From NCBI RefSeq assembly GCF_001442805.1, contig NZ_CP011131.1, forward strand, positions 4,278,001 to 4,342,000: DNA of 64,000 nt. The letters run 5' to 3'. Shown here one piece after another: positions 55,339 through 64,000 of the stretch (within the stretch, counting starts at the first letter, position 1; each line of letters opens with the position of its first letter). The DNA comes from Lysobacter gummosus (GTDB lineage: Bacteria; Pseudomonadota; Gammaproteobacteria; Xanthomonadales; Xanthomonadaceae). Position numbers and translations under genes: made by a program. A model generated the notes under the pieces. The model searched no databases and was not told the DNA's origin. It saw only the letters and a list, made by a program, of their open reading frames with translations.

Positions 55339-56409
55339 ATGACCGACTCCGCCCTGTTGTGTTGGTGCCGCGCCGGCTTCGAACCCGAACTCGCCGCCGA
55401 ATTGAGCGAACGCGCCGCGCTCGCCGGCCATCCCGGTTATGCGCGCACCCAGCGCAACAGCGGCTACGTCGAATTCATCGTCGAAGACGCCGCCGCGCTG
55501 TCGCGCGCGCTGCCGTGGTCGAAACTGATCTTCGCCCGGCAGAAGCTGGTGCGCCTGGCCGATCTGCCCAACTTGAATCCGACCGACCGCATCACCCCGA
55601 TGCTGGCCGCGCTCGATGCGCTGGGCGGCTCGGGCCTGAACGTGTCGATGTTCGGCGAACTGTGGGTCGAGCATCCCGACTCCGACGACGGCAAGCCGCT
55701 GGCCGGTCTGGCGCGCAGCTTCGGCAACGCGCTGCGCCCGGCGCTGCGCAAGGCCGGATGGCTGAGCAAGGCCGACGACGCGCGCCGGCCGCGCCTGCAC
55801 GTGGCGTTCCTGGCCGGCGATCACGCCGTGCTGGCGATGTCCGAGCCGTACGACAGCGCGCCGTGGCCGCTGGGCATCGCGCGCCTGCGCATGCATCCCG
55901 ACGCGCCCAGCCGCTCCGCGCTCAAGCTCGAAGAAGCGCTGCTGACCCTGCTCGACGACGAAGAACGCGAACGCCGCGTGCGCGACAACATGCAGGCCGC
56001 CGACCTGGGCGCCGCGCCCGGCGGCTGGACCTGGGTGCTGATGCGCAACGGCATGAAGGTCACCTCGGTCGATAACGGCCCCTTGAAGCAGGCGCTGCTC
56101 GACAGCGGCCGCGTCGATCATCTGCGCGCCGACGGTTTCACCTGGCAGCCCAAGCGCACGCTGGACTGGATGGTTTGCGACATGGTCGAGTCGCCCGCGC
56201 GCGTGGCCGAGCGCATGGCCACCTGGTTCCGCGAGAACTGGTGCCGGCAGGCGATCTTCAATCTCAAGCTGCCGATGAAGAAGCGCTGGGAAGAAACGCG
56301 CATCTGCCTGGAAGCATTCGAACATCAGGCGCATCGTCCGATGATCGTGCGCGCGCGCCAGCTGTATCACGATCGCGAAGAGATCACGGTGTTCGCTACG
56401 CCCAAGTAA
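55339..56409 (+). CDS. rlmM: 23S rRNA (cytidine-2'-O-) methyltransferase RlmM
   Basis: 356 residues, the family's size. N-terminal THUMP-like part (LLCWCRAGFEPELAAELSER), middle SMFGELWVEHPDSDDGKPLA, SAM domain with DLGAAPGGWTWVLMRNGMKV and the catalytic K-D-K-E type residues in DWMVCDMVESPARV and FNLKLPMKKRWEE. Modifies C2498 of 23S rRNA in E. coli. 130 bp after the deaminase gene. Confidence 0.94.
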   Translation: MTDSALLCWCRAGFEPELAAELSERAALAGHPGYARTQRNSGYVEFIVEDAAALSRALPWSKLIFARQKLVRLADLPNLNPTDRITPMLAALDALGGSGLNVSMFGELWVEHPDSDDGKPLAGLARSFGNALRPALRKAGWLSKADDARRPRLHVAFLAGDHAVLAMSEPYDSAPWPLGIARLRMHPDAPSRSALKLEEALLTLLDDEERERRVRDNMQAADLGAAPGGWTWVLMRNGMKVTSVDNGPLKQALLDSGRVDHLRADGFTWQPKRTLDWMVCDMVESPARVAERMATWFRENWCRQAIFNLKLPMKKRWEETRICLEAFEHQAHRPMIVRARQLYHDREEITVFATPK

Positions 56410-56633
56410 GCGGCGCATTCGCCTGCGATGGCTGCGGTTCATCGCGGTGATGCGCAGGTGATGTGCGCTTGCTGCGCATGCATATCCCGGTCGATTCCAC
56501 ACGGCAGCGCGATGTCGCCGTAGTTCGCGTCGTCGCGGTGACGCCGCGCCGTTCAGCGCGGGTTTCGAAGATTGACATCCGATTGATCCGCACAGGGCTA
56601 GCGTCGGGCCTCTCCCCAGCGCGAGGCTCCGCC

Positions 56634-57326
56634 ATGAAGCAGCACGCGAACCAACGACACTCCCTGCTCGCCTTGACCCTGCTGGCCGCGATGGCGAGCG
56701 CTGGCGCCGCATCGGCGCAGGTTCCGGCCAAGGTCGAATCCAAGCACGAAGCGATCGAGAAAGCCGACATCGCCGCGGCGCAGGCGCAAGCCGCGCGTCA
56801 GGACGCGGCAAGCGCGCAGACGGCGGCGCGCGCGGCGGCCGACACCCGCGACCAGGGCGCGATCAGCGCACGCGGCGCGGTAGCGGCGCAAATCACCGCC
56901 GAACAAGCCAAGAGTTCGGCCATCGATGCGCAAACCGCCGCGCGCCAGGCCGTGCGCGCCTCCGAAGCCGCGCGTTCGGCGCAGGCCGCCGCGGTCTCCG
57001 GCAGCAACCCGACCGGCGCGGCGATCCAAGCCCAGGCGGCCATGAGCGAAGCACGCACCGCGAACGCGATCGCCACCGATGCCACCAGCGTGGCGCAGGC
57101 CGCGGCTGCGGCGACCGCGGAAGCCAATCAGCTGCCGGCGACTGTAGTGGCTCCGCCGTCGGATGGACGCAATGTCAATTTCGTCGCACTCGATGTCGAT
57201 GCCGATGGGACCTTGACGCGCAGCGAGGCACGCGCGTTCACGCCGCTCAGCGCTAATTTCATCGCGGTGGATGTCAATGCCGACGGGGTGTTGAGTGCTA
57301 GCGAGATTGCGGGGTGGAGGCGGTAA
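56634..57326 (+). CDS. Exported Ala/Gln-rich protein with C-terminal EF-hands
   Basis: 230 residues from ATG 56634; the frame extends to 56463 without signal. Signal peptide about 1-28 (SLLALTLLAAMASAGAASAQ). The middle (about 35-165) is an Ala/Gln/Asp-rich coiled coil with repeated AQxAARQDAA/AQTAARAA elements. C-terminus holds two EF-hands, DVDADGTLTRSEARAF and DVNADGVLSASEIAGW, with the calcium-loop residues D-x-D-x-D/N-G. Periplasmic or extracellular calcium-binding, function unknown. Confidence 0.82.
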   Translation: MKQHANQRHSLLALTLLAAMASAGAASAQVPAKVESKHEAIEKADIAAAQAQAARQDAASAQTAARAAADTRDQGAISARGAVAAQITAEQAKSSAIDAQTAARQAVRASEAARSAQAAAVSGSNPTGAAIQAQAAMSEARTANAIATDATSVAQAAAAATAEANQLPATVVAPPSDGRNVNFVALDVDADGTLTRSEARAFTPLSANFIAVDVNADGVLSASEIAGWRR

Positions 57327-57452
57327 GCGTCGGCACGGCAGGGGGCCGTCGTTCCTGCGGGAAGGCGGCCTCGCCTCTTCAATTCGTAAAAGCCAGATAC
57401 GCCGCGGCCTAGAAGCCGAATACACCGAGCCTTTAGCAGCACCTCACCAGAC

Positions 57453-57559
57453 CGTCATTCCCGCGAAGGCGGGCTCCGCCTTACTTCGGCGAAGCCGAAC
57501 ATCCAGAGACTTCAGCGTCACCTCTCCAGGCCGTCATTCCCGCGAACGCGGGAATGACG
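57453..57559. repeat. REP-like palindromic repeat (family A)
   Basis: CGTCATTCCCGCGAAGGCGG ... CTTCGGCGAAGCCGAACATC ... GCGGGAATGACG. Confidence 0.85.
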
Positions 57560-57615
57560 GATACAAAATTCTGCGGGATTGATCCGTAATGCGCTAAGCA
57601 GATCGCCTCCCCCAC

Positions 57616-59529
57616 TCAGAACGTAGCCCCCACCGCAACACTAGCGAAATCATGATCCGCCAGCGGATCGTAACGCGCACTGCCGGCATAGTCGGTATAG
57701 CTGACACTGGCGAAGTAGTTCTTGCCGTACTTCGCCAGCAACCCCAAAGTCAGCTGCCGACGATCCTCAACCAGCTGATTGTCGATCGCATAACCGCGCA
57801 CGTCGTGGCCGAAACTCAGGCTGGGTGACAACATCCAGGCACCGCCCGGCATATAGTCCAGTTGCGCGCGCAACCGATAGCCCCAGGCATTGCGCGTATA
57901 GAACCCTTCATCGATACAGCCGCGCGGATTCTGCACCGGCGGACACACGCCGCCGTAGCCTTCCGGTGAGAAGCCCCAATGGAAGCCGCGCCCATAGCGC
58001 GCCTGGCTCAACGCGGGCAAATCGGCGTGGCTATAGGCCACTTCGCCCGATACCGACGCCTGTTGCGCGCCCAGCACGCCGGTGAAGCTGCGTTGGAAAT
58101 TCAGCAGCAACTGGCTCTTGCCGACCCGGTCATAGCCGCGCAACACCGCGCTCGGCGGCAATACCGCGTTGCGCTGGCCGATCGGTCCGCCGTTGCTGGT
58201 CAGGGCGCGGAACATGTCCGCGGTATTGAGTTGCACCGGCTGGTCCTGCGTATGCGACAACTCGGCGCCGAGCTTCCAGCCTTTGACGCGCGCATCGAAA
58301 CTCAGGCCGAAAATGCGGATGTCGTCGGGGTATTCCCACGACACACGGATGGTCGAAAGCCGCGCCGACAGTTGCGCGTAACTCGTCGGCACGCCGGCCG
58401 CGATCAGCCGCGGCGCCAGGGTCGGATCGGTAAGCGCGGGGTCCATCGTGATCGCGTCCAGATACGGCGCGCGCGAATTGATCCGCAGGTAGTACGCGCC
58501 CCAACCCAGTCCACGCGGTTCGTCGCGATAACGCAGCGCCAGACCCCATTGCCCCGAATCGCTGCCATAGCGGTCGCGATCGCGCGGCAGGATCGCGCCC
58601 ATCGATTGCATGAAGCCGTCGCTGAGCCACGGCCCCGCGTCGGGCGATGCGCTGTTGATCGGGTAGTAGGCATTGGTCTGGATGCCGGCGCAGCCGCGAT
58701 CGAAGCCCAGATCGCTGCCGGAGAAGAACGTGCCGCACGGATCGTATTCCGACGCGCGCCAGTTCCATTGCCAGAACCCTTCCAGGCTCAACCTGGAATC
58801 GAGCGTCCATTTCGCCCACAGCATCTCGACCGGAATCTGCGCTTCGCTGGCCGCATCGGTGCCGGGCCGGCGCAAGCTCGTGTAGTCGATCGGATTGACC
58901 TGATTGACGCCCTGCAGGAACAGGCTGTTGCCCCACTTCACGCTTTGCTTGCCCACGCGCAGATCCAGCGCGCTGTCTTCGTCCAGTTTCAGGTGTCCGT
59001 AAACATAGGCGTTGAGCCACAGGAACCCGGAGAACTTGTTCGAGCGCGACAAGCCGGCATCGTTGAGCGGCGCGCGCGCATCGAACCCGTTCGGCACGTT
59101 GCCCTGCGCGACTTCGCGAGTGTCGAGCGTGGCGTCGTACCAGGTGCGCGCGCTCAGGTTCACACCGACGTCGCGGTATTTCAGATCGACCGATTGCACG
59201 ATCTTGAACAAGGTCGAAAACGCATCGCCACGGTCGAAATTCAGATTGCCGTCGTCGGCGGTATCGGCGCCGTTGCCGCCCTTGGCGCGGCCGTCGGAGG
59301 CAAAGCCCTTGCCTAGCAGATGCGGTTTTGGCTTGCCGGTGCGCACCGAAGTGCCGGCGACGATGCGGGTGTTCCATTGGCCCTGAATGCGGCCGTCGGC
59401 GAGTTCGAATTCGGCCGCGCGTGCGGCCGGCGACGACAGGATCAGGGCGAGCGTGGCCGGCAGAACCGCGATGACCGGCACGTGCGCGCGCAAGGCGGCA
59501 AGCGCGCCTGAAGAGGGAGAAGAGAACAA
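57616..59529 (-). CDS. DUF1302 family outer-membrane beta-barrel protein
   Basis: 637 residues from TTG 59529, the only plausible start before an in-frame stop. Signal peptide (ATLALILSSPAARAAEFELA). DUF1302 features: FELADGRIQGQWNTRIVAGT, SALDLRVGKQSVKWGNSLFL, QGVNQVNPIDYTSLRRPG, and alternating beta-strand segments to a C-terminal Phe (ASVAVGATF), as in outer-membrane barrels. Such genes often accompany DUF1329 or RND-type exporters; none is here. Divergent from the MFS gene. Confidence 0.85.
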   Translation of the reverse strand: MFSSPSSGALAALRAHVPVIAVLPATLALILSSPAARAAEFELADGRIQGQWNTRIVAGTSVRTGKPKPHLLGKGFASDGRAKGGNGADTADDGNLNFDRGDAFSTLFKIVQSVDLKYRDVGVNLSARTWYDATLDTREVAQGNVPNGFDARAPLNDAGLSRSNKFSGFLWLNAYVYGHLKLDEDSALDLRVGKQSVKWGNSLFLQGVNQVNPIDYTSLRRPGTDAASEAQIPVEMLWAKWTLDSRLSLEGFWQWNWRASEYDPCGTFFSGSDLGFDRGCAGIQTNAYYPINSASPDAGPWLSDGFMQSMGAILPRDRDRYGSDSGQWGLALRYRDEPRGLGWGAYYLRINSRAPYLDAITMDPALTDPTLAPRLIAAGVPTSYAQLSARLSTIRVSWEYPDDIRIFGLSFDARVKGWKLGAELSHTQDQPVQLNTADMFRALTSNGGPIGQRNAVLPPSAVLRGYDRVGKSQLLLNFQRSFTGVLGAQQASVSGEVAYSHADLPALSQARYGRGFHWGFSPEGYGGVCPPVQNPRGCIDEGFYTRNAWGYRLRAQLDYMPGGAWMLSPSLSFGHDVRGYAIDNQLVEDRRQLTLGLLAKYGKNYFASVSYTDYAGSARYDPLADHDFASVAVGATF

Positions 59530-59689
59530 AATACAGCTCTGCGGGGGAACGGAGACCCTGTGTTTCTAGCATCGGCCGCGCAGGCGCCGCACTACTACTT
59601 TAGGCCGGATCGCACGTCCTGTGACTTGCGTCGGCCCGGGGTTGCGGCATAGTGCCTTGCCTCCCCCGTCCGCCGACACGCCGCACGCC

Positions 59690-60994
59690 ATGACCGCCAC
59701 AACGATCGTTCCCGACGCCGCTCGCCCACTGAATCGCAGCGACATCCGCACCTTGCTGCTGTCCGCGCTCGGCGGCGCGTTGGAGTTCTACGATTTCGTC
59801 ATCTTCGTGTTCCTGACCGAGACTTTGCGGCAGTTGTTCTTTCCGCCGGACATGCCGACCTGGCTCGGCACCTTGCAGGTCTACGGCATCTTCGCCGCCG
59901 GTTATCTGGTGCGGCCGATCGGCGGCATCATCATGGCCCACTTCGGCGACCGCTCCGGACGCAAGCGCATGTTCACGCTCAGCGTGTTCCTGATGGCGCT
60001 GCCGACGCTGTTCATCGGCCTGTTGCCGGTGTACGCGCAGATCGGCATCGCCGCGCCGCTGTTGCTGCTGGCGCTGCGCATCGTGCAGGGCATCGCGATC
60101 GGCGGGGAAGTGCCGGGCGCGTGGACCTTCGTCGCCGAGCACGCGCCGCGCGGTCGCGTCGGCTTCGCCTGCGCCACGCTGTCGGCGGGACTCACCGCCG
60201 GCATCCTGATCGGTTCGCTGATCTCCACCGCGATCAACACCTGGTTCACACCCGAACAAGTGCTGGGCGGGGTCTGGCGCGCGCCGTTCGTGATCGGCGG
60301 CGTGTTCGGTTTCCTGGCGGTGTATCTGCGCCGCTGGCTCAGCGAGACGCCGGTGTTCGCGGCGATGCGCGCCAGCCGCCAACTGGTGCAGGAATTGCCG
60401 CTCAAGCAGGTGCTGCGCAATCACCTGGACGGCGTGGTGCTGTCGATGCTGGTGACGTGGCTGCTGACCGCGGCGATCGTGGTGATCATCCTGATGACGC
60501 CGACCATCGTGCAGCAGAAGTTCGGCATTGAACCGGCGCGCGCGTTTCTCGGCAATTCCCTGGCGGCGTTCTTCCTGACTCTGAGCGCGGTCGGCGGCGG
60601 CCTGCTGGTGGATAAGCTCGGCCGCGGCAAGGCGCTGTTGATCGGCTCGCTGGGCGTGCTGGCCAGCAGCTTCGCGCTGTATTACGACCTCAACCACGGC
60701 GCGCACAACTTCCTGCCGCTGTATGCGCTGGCGGGCGTGTTCGTCGGCGTGGTCGGGGTGATCCCGGCGGTGATGGTGGCCTCGTTCCCGGCGCCGGTGC
60801 GGTTCTCGGGCTTGTCGTTCTCGTACAACGTCGCCTACGCCGTATTCGGCGCGCTGACGCCGCCGCTGATCGGCTACATGGCCTCGCATCTGGGCGGCAT
60901 GGCGCCGGCGTATTACGTGATGGGCGTGGCGGTGGTCGGGATGCTGGTGTCGGTGTATCTGCTCAATACCCGGCAGCGCTTCCACGAAGACTGA
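59690..60994 (+). CDS. MFS transporter, metabolite:H+ symporter (MHS/ProP-like)
   Basis: 434 residues from ATG 59690 (MTATTIVPDAARPLNRSDIR). Twelve helices, with ALEFYDFVIFVFLTETLRQL after helix 1 and the MHS loop motif FGDRSGRKRMFTLSVFLM; GGEVPGAWTFVAEHAPRGRV is the family block around helix 5. Probably imports a carboxylate or osmolyte; the substrate is not determinable. Confidence 0.9.
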   Translation: MTATTIVPDAARPLNRSDIRTLLLSALGGALEFYDFVIFVFLTETLRQLFFPPDMPTWLGTLQVYGIFAAGYLVRPIGGIIMAHFGDRSGRKRMFTLSVFLMALPTLFIGLLPVYAQIGIAAPLLLLALRIVQGIAIGGEVPGAWTFVAEHAPRGRVGFACATLSAGLTAGILIGSLISTAINTWFTPEQVLGGVWRAPFVIGGVFGFLAVYLRRWLSETPVFAAMRASRQLVQELPLKQVLRNHLDGVVLSMLVTWLLTAAIVVIILMTPTIVQQKFGIEPARAFLGNSLAAFFLTLSAVGGGLLVDKLGRGKALLIGSLGVLASSFALYYDLNHGAHNFLPLYALAGVFVGVVGVIPAVMVASFPAPVRFSGLSFSYNVAYAVFGALTPPLIGYMASHLGGMAPAYYVMGVAVVGMLVSVYLLNTRQRFHED

Positions 60995-61004
60995 TCCGGC
61001 CGGA

Positions 61005-61324
61005 TCAACACACCATCACGAATCCGTTGACGAACACGAACAGGCCGAGCACCCACGATCCCAGCATCGCCACCGCCGCCAGGATCAGCAGCGGCACGCG
61101 CCGGGTCCAGCGCTGAGCGCGCGTGGCGCGCACCGCGCCGATCACGATGGCCACAGCCCCAACAGCAGGAACAGGCCGAACACGCTCCAGCCCGCGGCCC
61201 AGAACAGCGTGGATTTCTCCCCGCTTCCCGGCGGGCACTGGCGGGTGGCACCGGCCGCGCCCGACACCGCCACGCACAGCGCGGCCCCGCAGCGCGCGAC
61301 CCATCGTCCGCTCGACTCAGACAC
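61005..61324 (-). pseudogene. Small membrane protein gene with one-base frameshift
   Basis: From GTG 61324 the frame reads MSESSGRWV, a hydrophobic segment, CPPGSGEKSTLFWAAGWSVF, GLFLLLGLWPS and stops at 61142. In the other frame the hydrophobic protein continues: AVAIVIGAVRATRAQRWTRR, then LILAAVAMLGSWVLGLFVFV to a stop at 61005. Inserting one C at the run 61157-61160 (four C on plus, four G on minus) restores LLLGAVAIVIGA, a smooth transition. So it is a homopolymer indel, either a sequencing error or a real frameshift. Overlaps the UbiH-family stop by 8 bp. Confidence 0.6.
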
Positions 61325-62516
61325 CCGCTGCGCGGCGCCAGAAATAATGCGTCAACGGCGGCAACTTGCCGGCCAGGCCGAGCATCGGCCCGCGCAGCAT
61401 CGTCGCGGCGAAATCGTCGTTCGAGAACAGTTTGTTCAAGCCGTCGAAGCCGTACGCGGCCAGGGCGTTTTCGCTGCGACGTTCGCGCGCCCAGCGCGCC
61501 AGGCGCGTGGGCGAACCCGGATCGAGTCCGCGCTTGCGCGCCTGTGCCAACGTTTCGCGCAGACCGGCGATGTCGCGCAAGCCCAGGTTGACGCCCTGCC
61601 CGGCCAGCGGATGCACCACGTGCGCGGCGTCGCCGGCGACGACGACGCGGCCGGCGACGTAGCGCTCGGCCAGCTGACGGCGCAACGGAAACGCGGCGCG
61701 CTTGGACGCCAGAGTCAGCGCACCGAGACGGCCGGCGAAGGCGCGTTCGAGCGCGTTCGCGAATGCGTCCTCGTCCAGACCGAGCAGGCGATCGGCTTCG
61801 TTCGCCGGCAAGGTCCACACGATCGAACTGCGCCGGTCGCGCGCGCCTTCTTCGCCCTGCGCCGGCAGGAACGCCAGCGGCCCGCTCGGCAGGAATCGCT
61901 GCCAACAGGTCGCCTCGTGGCTCAGTTCGCTGTCGATGTAAGCGACCAGACCGCGTTGGCCGTAGTCGTGCGCCGGCGCCTGTATGCCGGCCAGTTCGCG
62001 CAGTCTGGATTCGGCGCCGTCGGCGGCGATCAACAACCGCGCGCGCAGGCGACGGCCGCCGGCCAGCACCACGCCGACGCTGTCGGGCGCATCGAGTTCC
62101 AGCGCTTCGACTTGATCGGGGCAATACAACTGCACGCCCGCCGCCGGCAGCGCCGACCACAGGCGATCGACCAGCAGGCCGTGTTCGACGATCCAACCCA
62201 GCTCGCGCCGGCCGAAGGTGTCGGCATCGAAATGCAGCTCGCCGCCGCCGGCCGCGTCCCACACGCGCATCGTGCGGTAGGGCTGCGCGCGCGCGTCGCG
62301 CACCGACGGCCACACGCCCAGGTTGTCCAGCAGCGCGGCGTTGTCCGGCGCGAATGCATACACGCGCAGGTCGGACTGTTGCGGCGACCACGGCGCGGGC
62401 TCGCGCGCTTCGACCAGAGCCACCTCGAAACCGTCCCGGGCGAACGCCAGCGCCGCCGCCGCGCCGACCACGCCGGCGCCGACCACGACGATGTCCAACA
62501 TCTCGCGCCGGCTCAT
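61317..62516 (-). CDS. UbiH/UbiF/VisC-family FAD-dependent hydroxylase (ubiquinone biosynthesis)
   Basis: 399 residues from ATG 62516, overlapping the ubiH stop by 4 bp (ATGA). FAD motif DIVVVGAGVVGAAAALAF, DG motif ARLLIAADGAESRLRELAGI and the GD motif VVVAGDAAHVVHPLAGQGVN. A ubiquinone ring hydroxylase (UbiI/UbiF/VisC-like); which carbon is hydroxylated cannot be told. Forms an operon with the upstream ubiH. Confidence 0.9.
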   Translation of the reverse strand: MSRREMLDIVVVGAGVVGAAAALAFARDGFEVALVEAREPAPWSPQQSDLRVYAFAPDNAALLDNLGVWPSVRDARAQPYRTMRVWDAAGGGELHFDADTFGRRELGWIVEHGLLVDRLWSALPAAGVQLYCPDQVEALELDAPDSVGVVLAGGRRLRARLLIAADGAESRLRELAGIQAPAHDYGQRGLVAYIDSELSHEATCWQRFLPSGPLAFLPAQGEEGARDRRSSIVWTLPANEADRLLGLDEDAFANALERAFAGRLGALTLASKRAAFPLRRQLAERYVAGRVVVAGDAAHVVHPLAGQGVNLGLRDIAGLRETLAQARKRGLDPGSPTRLARWARERRSENALAAYGFDGLNKLFSNDDFAATMLRGPMLGLAGKLPPLTHYFWRRAAGV

Positions 62517-63904
62517 GCGCGGCCTCCCGCGCCCCAGGCATCCACACCGGCTTCGCCGCGGCACAGCGCCGGGACGTCGCCGCGATACCCCATCGCGCCG
62601 CCGACCAGCATCGATTGCGCGGTCGGCAGCCGGTCCAGCGCCAGCAATCCCAGGCTGCGCAGCGGACGCAGCAAGGGCGTGGCGTTGGAGGCGATGCGCG
62701 CCAGCGAGTCGGAGAAGTTGACCGTGCGCTCGCGGTCTTCGGCGCGACGGCGCGCGTAGCGTTCGAGCAGATCGGCGCTGCCGCAATCGGCCTGCGCCGC
62801 GTTCGCACTCAAGTCGTGCTCGATCAGTTCGGCCAGGGTCATCGCGTCGCGCAGTCCCAGATTGAAACCCTGCGCGCCGATCGGGTGGATGGTCTGCGCG
62901 GCATTGCCGACCAGCACCGCGCGGCGCGCGGTGGTGCGGCGCGCCAGCACCCGGATCGCCGGATGCATGCCGCGCGCGCCACAGGCGACGAAGCGGCCGG
63001 CGCGCCAGCCGAAGGCTTCCTGCACGCGCGCCAGGAAGCCGGCCTCGTCGAGCGCGGCGACCGCGTCGGCTTCGGCGTTGGCGACGCCGTGGATCAGACC
63101 GTAATGGCGATCGCCGCGCGGCAGCAGCGCGGTCGGGCCTTCGTCGCCCAGGCGCTCGTAGGCGGTGCCGTCGGGCGCGCGTTCGCAGCGCAGACGTGTG
63201 ATGAACAAGGTCTGCCCGTAGTCGTATTCGTCCGCGCCGATGTCCAGCGCCTCGCGCACGCCGCTGCGGGTGCCGTCGGCGGCGATCAACAGGCGCGCGC
63301 GCAGCACGCGTTCGCCGGCGCCGTCGGCGACGCGGATCGCGCGCCACCCCAACCCCGCGCCAGTCGCAACGCCTACCTCGCGCCGAGACGACGCATCCAC
63401 ATCACGCGCCTGAGTTTCATCGGCTGAACCGACATCGCGCTCACACGTTTCGTCGGCCAGACCCACAAACCTTACCGGCCGATAGCGCTGCAGCCGCGGC
63501 AACTCGGCCAGGCGCGCTTCCAGCGCTTCGCCGAAGTCGCGCGCGACCACGATGCGGCCGAACTCTTCGCGGCCATAGCGCTGCGCGTCGAGCAGGGCGC
63601 GGCCGAAATCGCCGCGGCGGCTGATGTGGATGCGGCGGATCGAGCCGGTCGGCGCGCGCAGTTTCTGCAGCACGCCCAGCGCGCTCAACGCGTTGACGGT
63701 GGCTTCGGCGAAGCTGAGGTTGCGCTCGTCGAACACCGCCGGCAGCGCGCCGGGCGGCGCGGCTTCGATCAGGCCCACGTCCAGGCCGATCCGGTCCAGG
63801 GCGATGGCGAGACTGGCGCCGACCAGTCCGCCGCCGACGATCAGGACATCGTGGCTGGCGTGGACGGCGGCGTGCGGAGACTGCTGCGTGGCGTCGGAAG
63901 TCAT
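62513..63904 (-). CDS. ubiH: 2-octaprenyl-6-methoxyphenyl hydroxylase (UbiH)
   Basis: 463 residues. FAD motif DVLIVGGGLVGASLAIAL, DERNLSFAEATVNALSALGV (UbiH-like), ARLLIAADGTRSGVREALDI and AVLVGNAAQTIHPIGAQGFN. It hydroxylates the ubiquinone precursor ring. Longer than the usual about 400 residues because of an insertion around 147-190 (LADETCERDV, SADETQARDV), which contains an internal repeat. First of the ubi pair. Confidence 0.88.
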   Translation of the reverse strand: MTSDATQQSPHAAVHASHDVLIVGGGLVGASLAIALDRIGLDVGLIEAAPPGALPAVFDERNLSFAEATVNALSALGVLQKLRAPTGSIRRIHISRRGDFGRALLDAQRYGREEFGRIVVARDFGEALEARLAELPRLQRYRPVRFVGLADETCERDVGSADETQARDVDASSRREVGVATGAGLGWRAIRVADGAGERVLRARLLIAADGTRSGVREALDIGADEYDYGQTLFITRLRCERAPDGTAYERLGDEGPTALLPRGDRHYGLIHGVANAEADAVAALDEAGFLARVQEAFGWRAGRFVACGARGMHPAIRVLARRTTARRAVLVGNAAQTIHPIGAQGFNLGLRDAMTLAELIEHDLSANAAQADCGSADLLERYARRRAEDRERTVNFSDSLARIASNATPLLRPLRSLGLLALDRLPTAQSMLVGGAMGYRGDVPALCRGEAGVDAWGAGGRA

Positions 63905-64000
63905 GCGTTCATGATACGGCGGCGTCCGTGCAGCGTCTGTTCGGATCGGGTTGAATGGATATCGGTGGCTGATCGAAGAGCACCGGGCCTGAAGGCCCTG
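63905..64000. other. Partial intergenic end
   Basis: Upstream side of ubiH. It ends in CGGGCCTGAAGGCCCTG, possibly the start of a family B repeat cut by the window edge. Confidence 0.35.

Overview
The window is high-GC DNA of a gammaproteobacterium of the Xanthomonadaceae, most likely a Lysobacter-type predatory soil bacterium. This rests on gene content: tandem secreted subtilases with P-domains, other secreted polymer-active enzymes, an OxyR-AhpC-AhpD locus, three-subunit transhydrogenase genes, and abundant small palindromic intergenic repeats. Genus is an inference. No rRNA, tRNA, CRISPR array, prophage or transposase gene was found.

Layout. 1-7.6 kb: three S8 serine protease genes in tandem on the minus strand (the first cut by the window edge), with a short stand-alone gene resembling only their propeptide. 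Each protease has a possible CRP/Clp-like site about 200 bp upstream, and two have strong downstream terminators. 7.8-8.2 kb: an array of palindromic repeats. 8.2-14 kb: sufT, a MocR regulator divergent from an AraC regulator, a P460-type cytochrome and DUF1456. 14-20.5 kb: the transhydrogenase genes, with pntAA separated from pntAB-pntB by a plus-strand sigma factor/DUF3619/DUF3106 unit. 20.8-25.6 kb: DUF1631 protein, nitroreductase, 5'-3' exonuclease and Nudix hydrolase.

25.6-35.7 kb: a minus-strand surface-glycan operon (tandem GT2 transferase, ABC permease, ABC ATPase, GT4-GT2 fusion, methyltransferase, LicD-like protein, galE). It is flanked by a 22-bp direct repeat, one copy of which is the 3' end of the Nudix gene; this suggests insertion or rearrangement next to that gene.

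36-38.8 kb: exported haem protein, prolyl iminopeptidase, prmC. 39.2-42.7 kb: the most intriguing locus. A 33-residue peptide gene with a good ribosome binding site and an aromatic/proline-rich C-terminus containing one Cys is followed by a strong hairpin, then a membrane M50-type peptidase with an N-terminal PqqD-like (RRE-like) domain, then a TPR protein. This looks like a minimal ribosomally made, processed peptide system.

43-46 kb: secreted GH18-like/PKD/F5-8C enzyme, then a noncoding region with hexanucleotide tracts and a 228-bp-arm inverted repeat. 46-48.5 kb: ahpD, ahpC and divergent oxyR with a candidate OxyR operator. 48.7-57.3 kb: quinol monooxygenase-like protein, secreted PNGase A homologue, EamA transporter, DUF2007, glnS, nucleoside deaminase, rlmM and an EF-hand protein. 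57.6-64 kb: DUF1302 outer-membrane protein, MFS transporter, a frameshifted small membrane gene and two UbiH-family hydroxylases.
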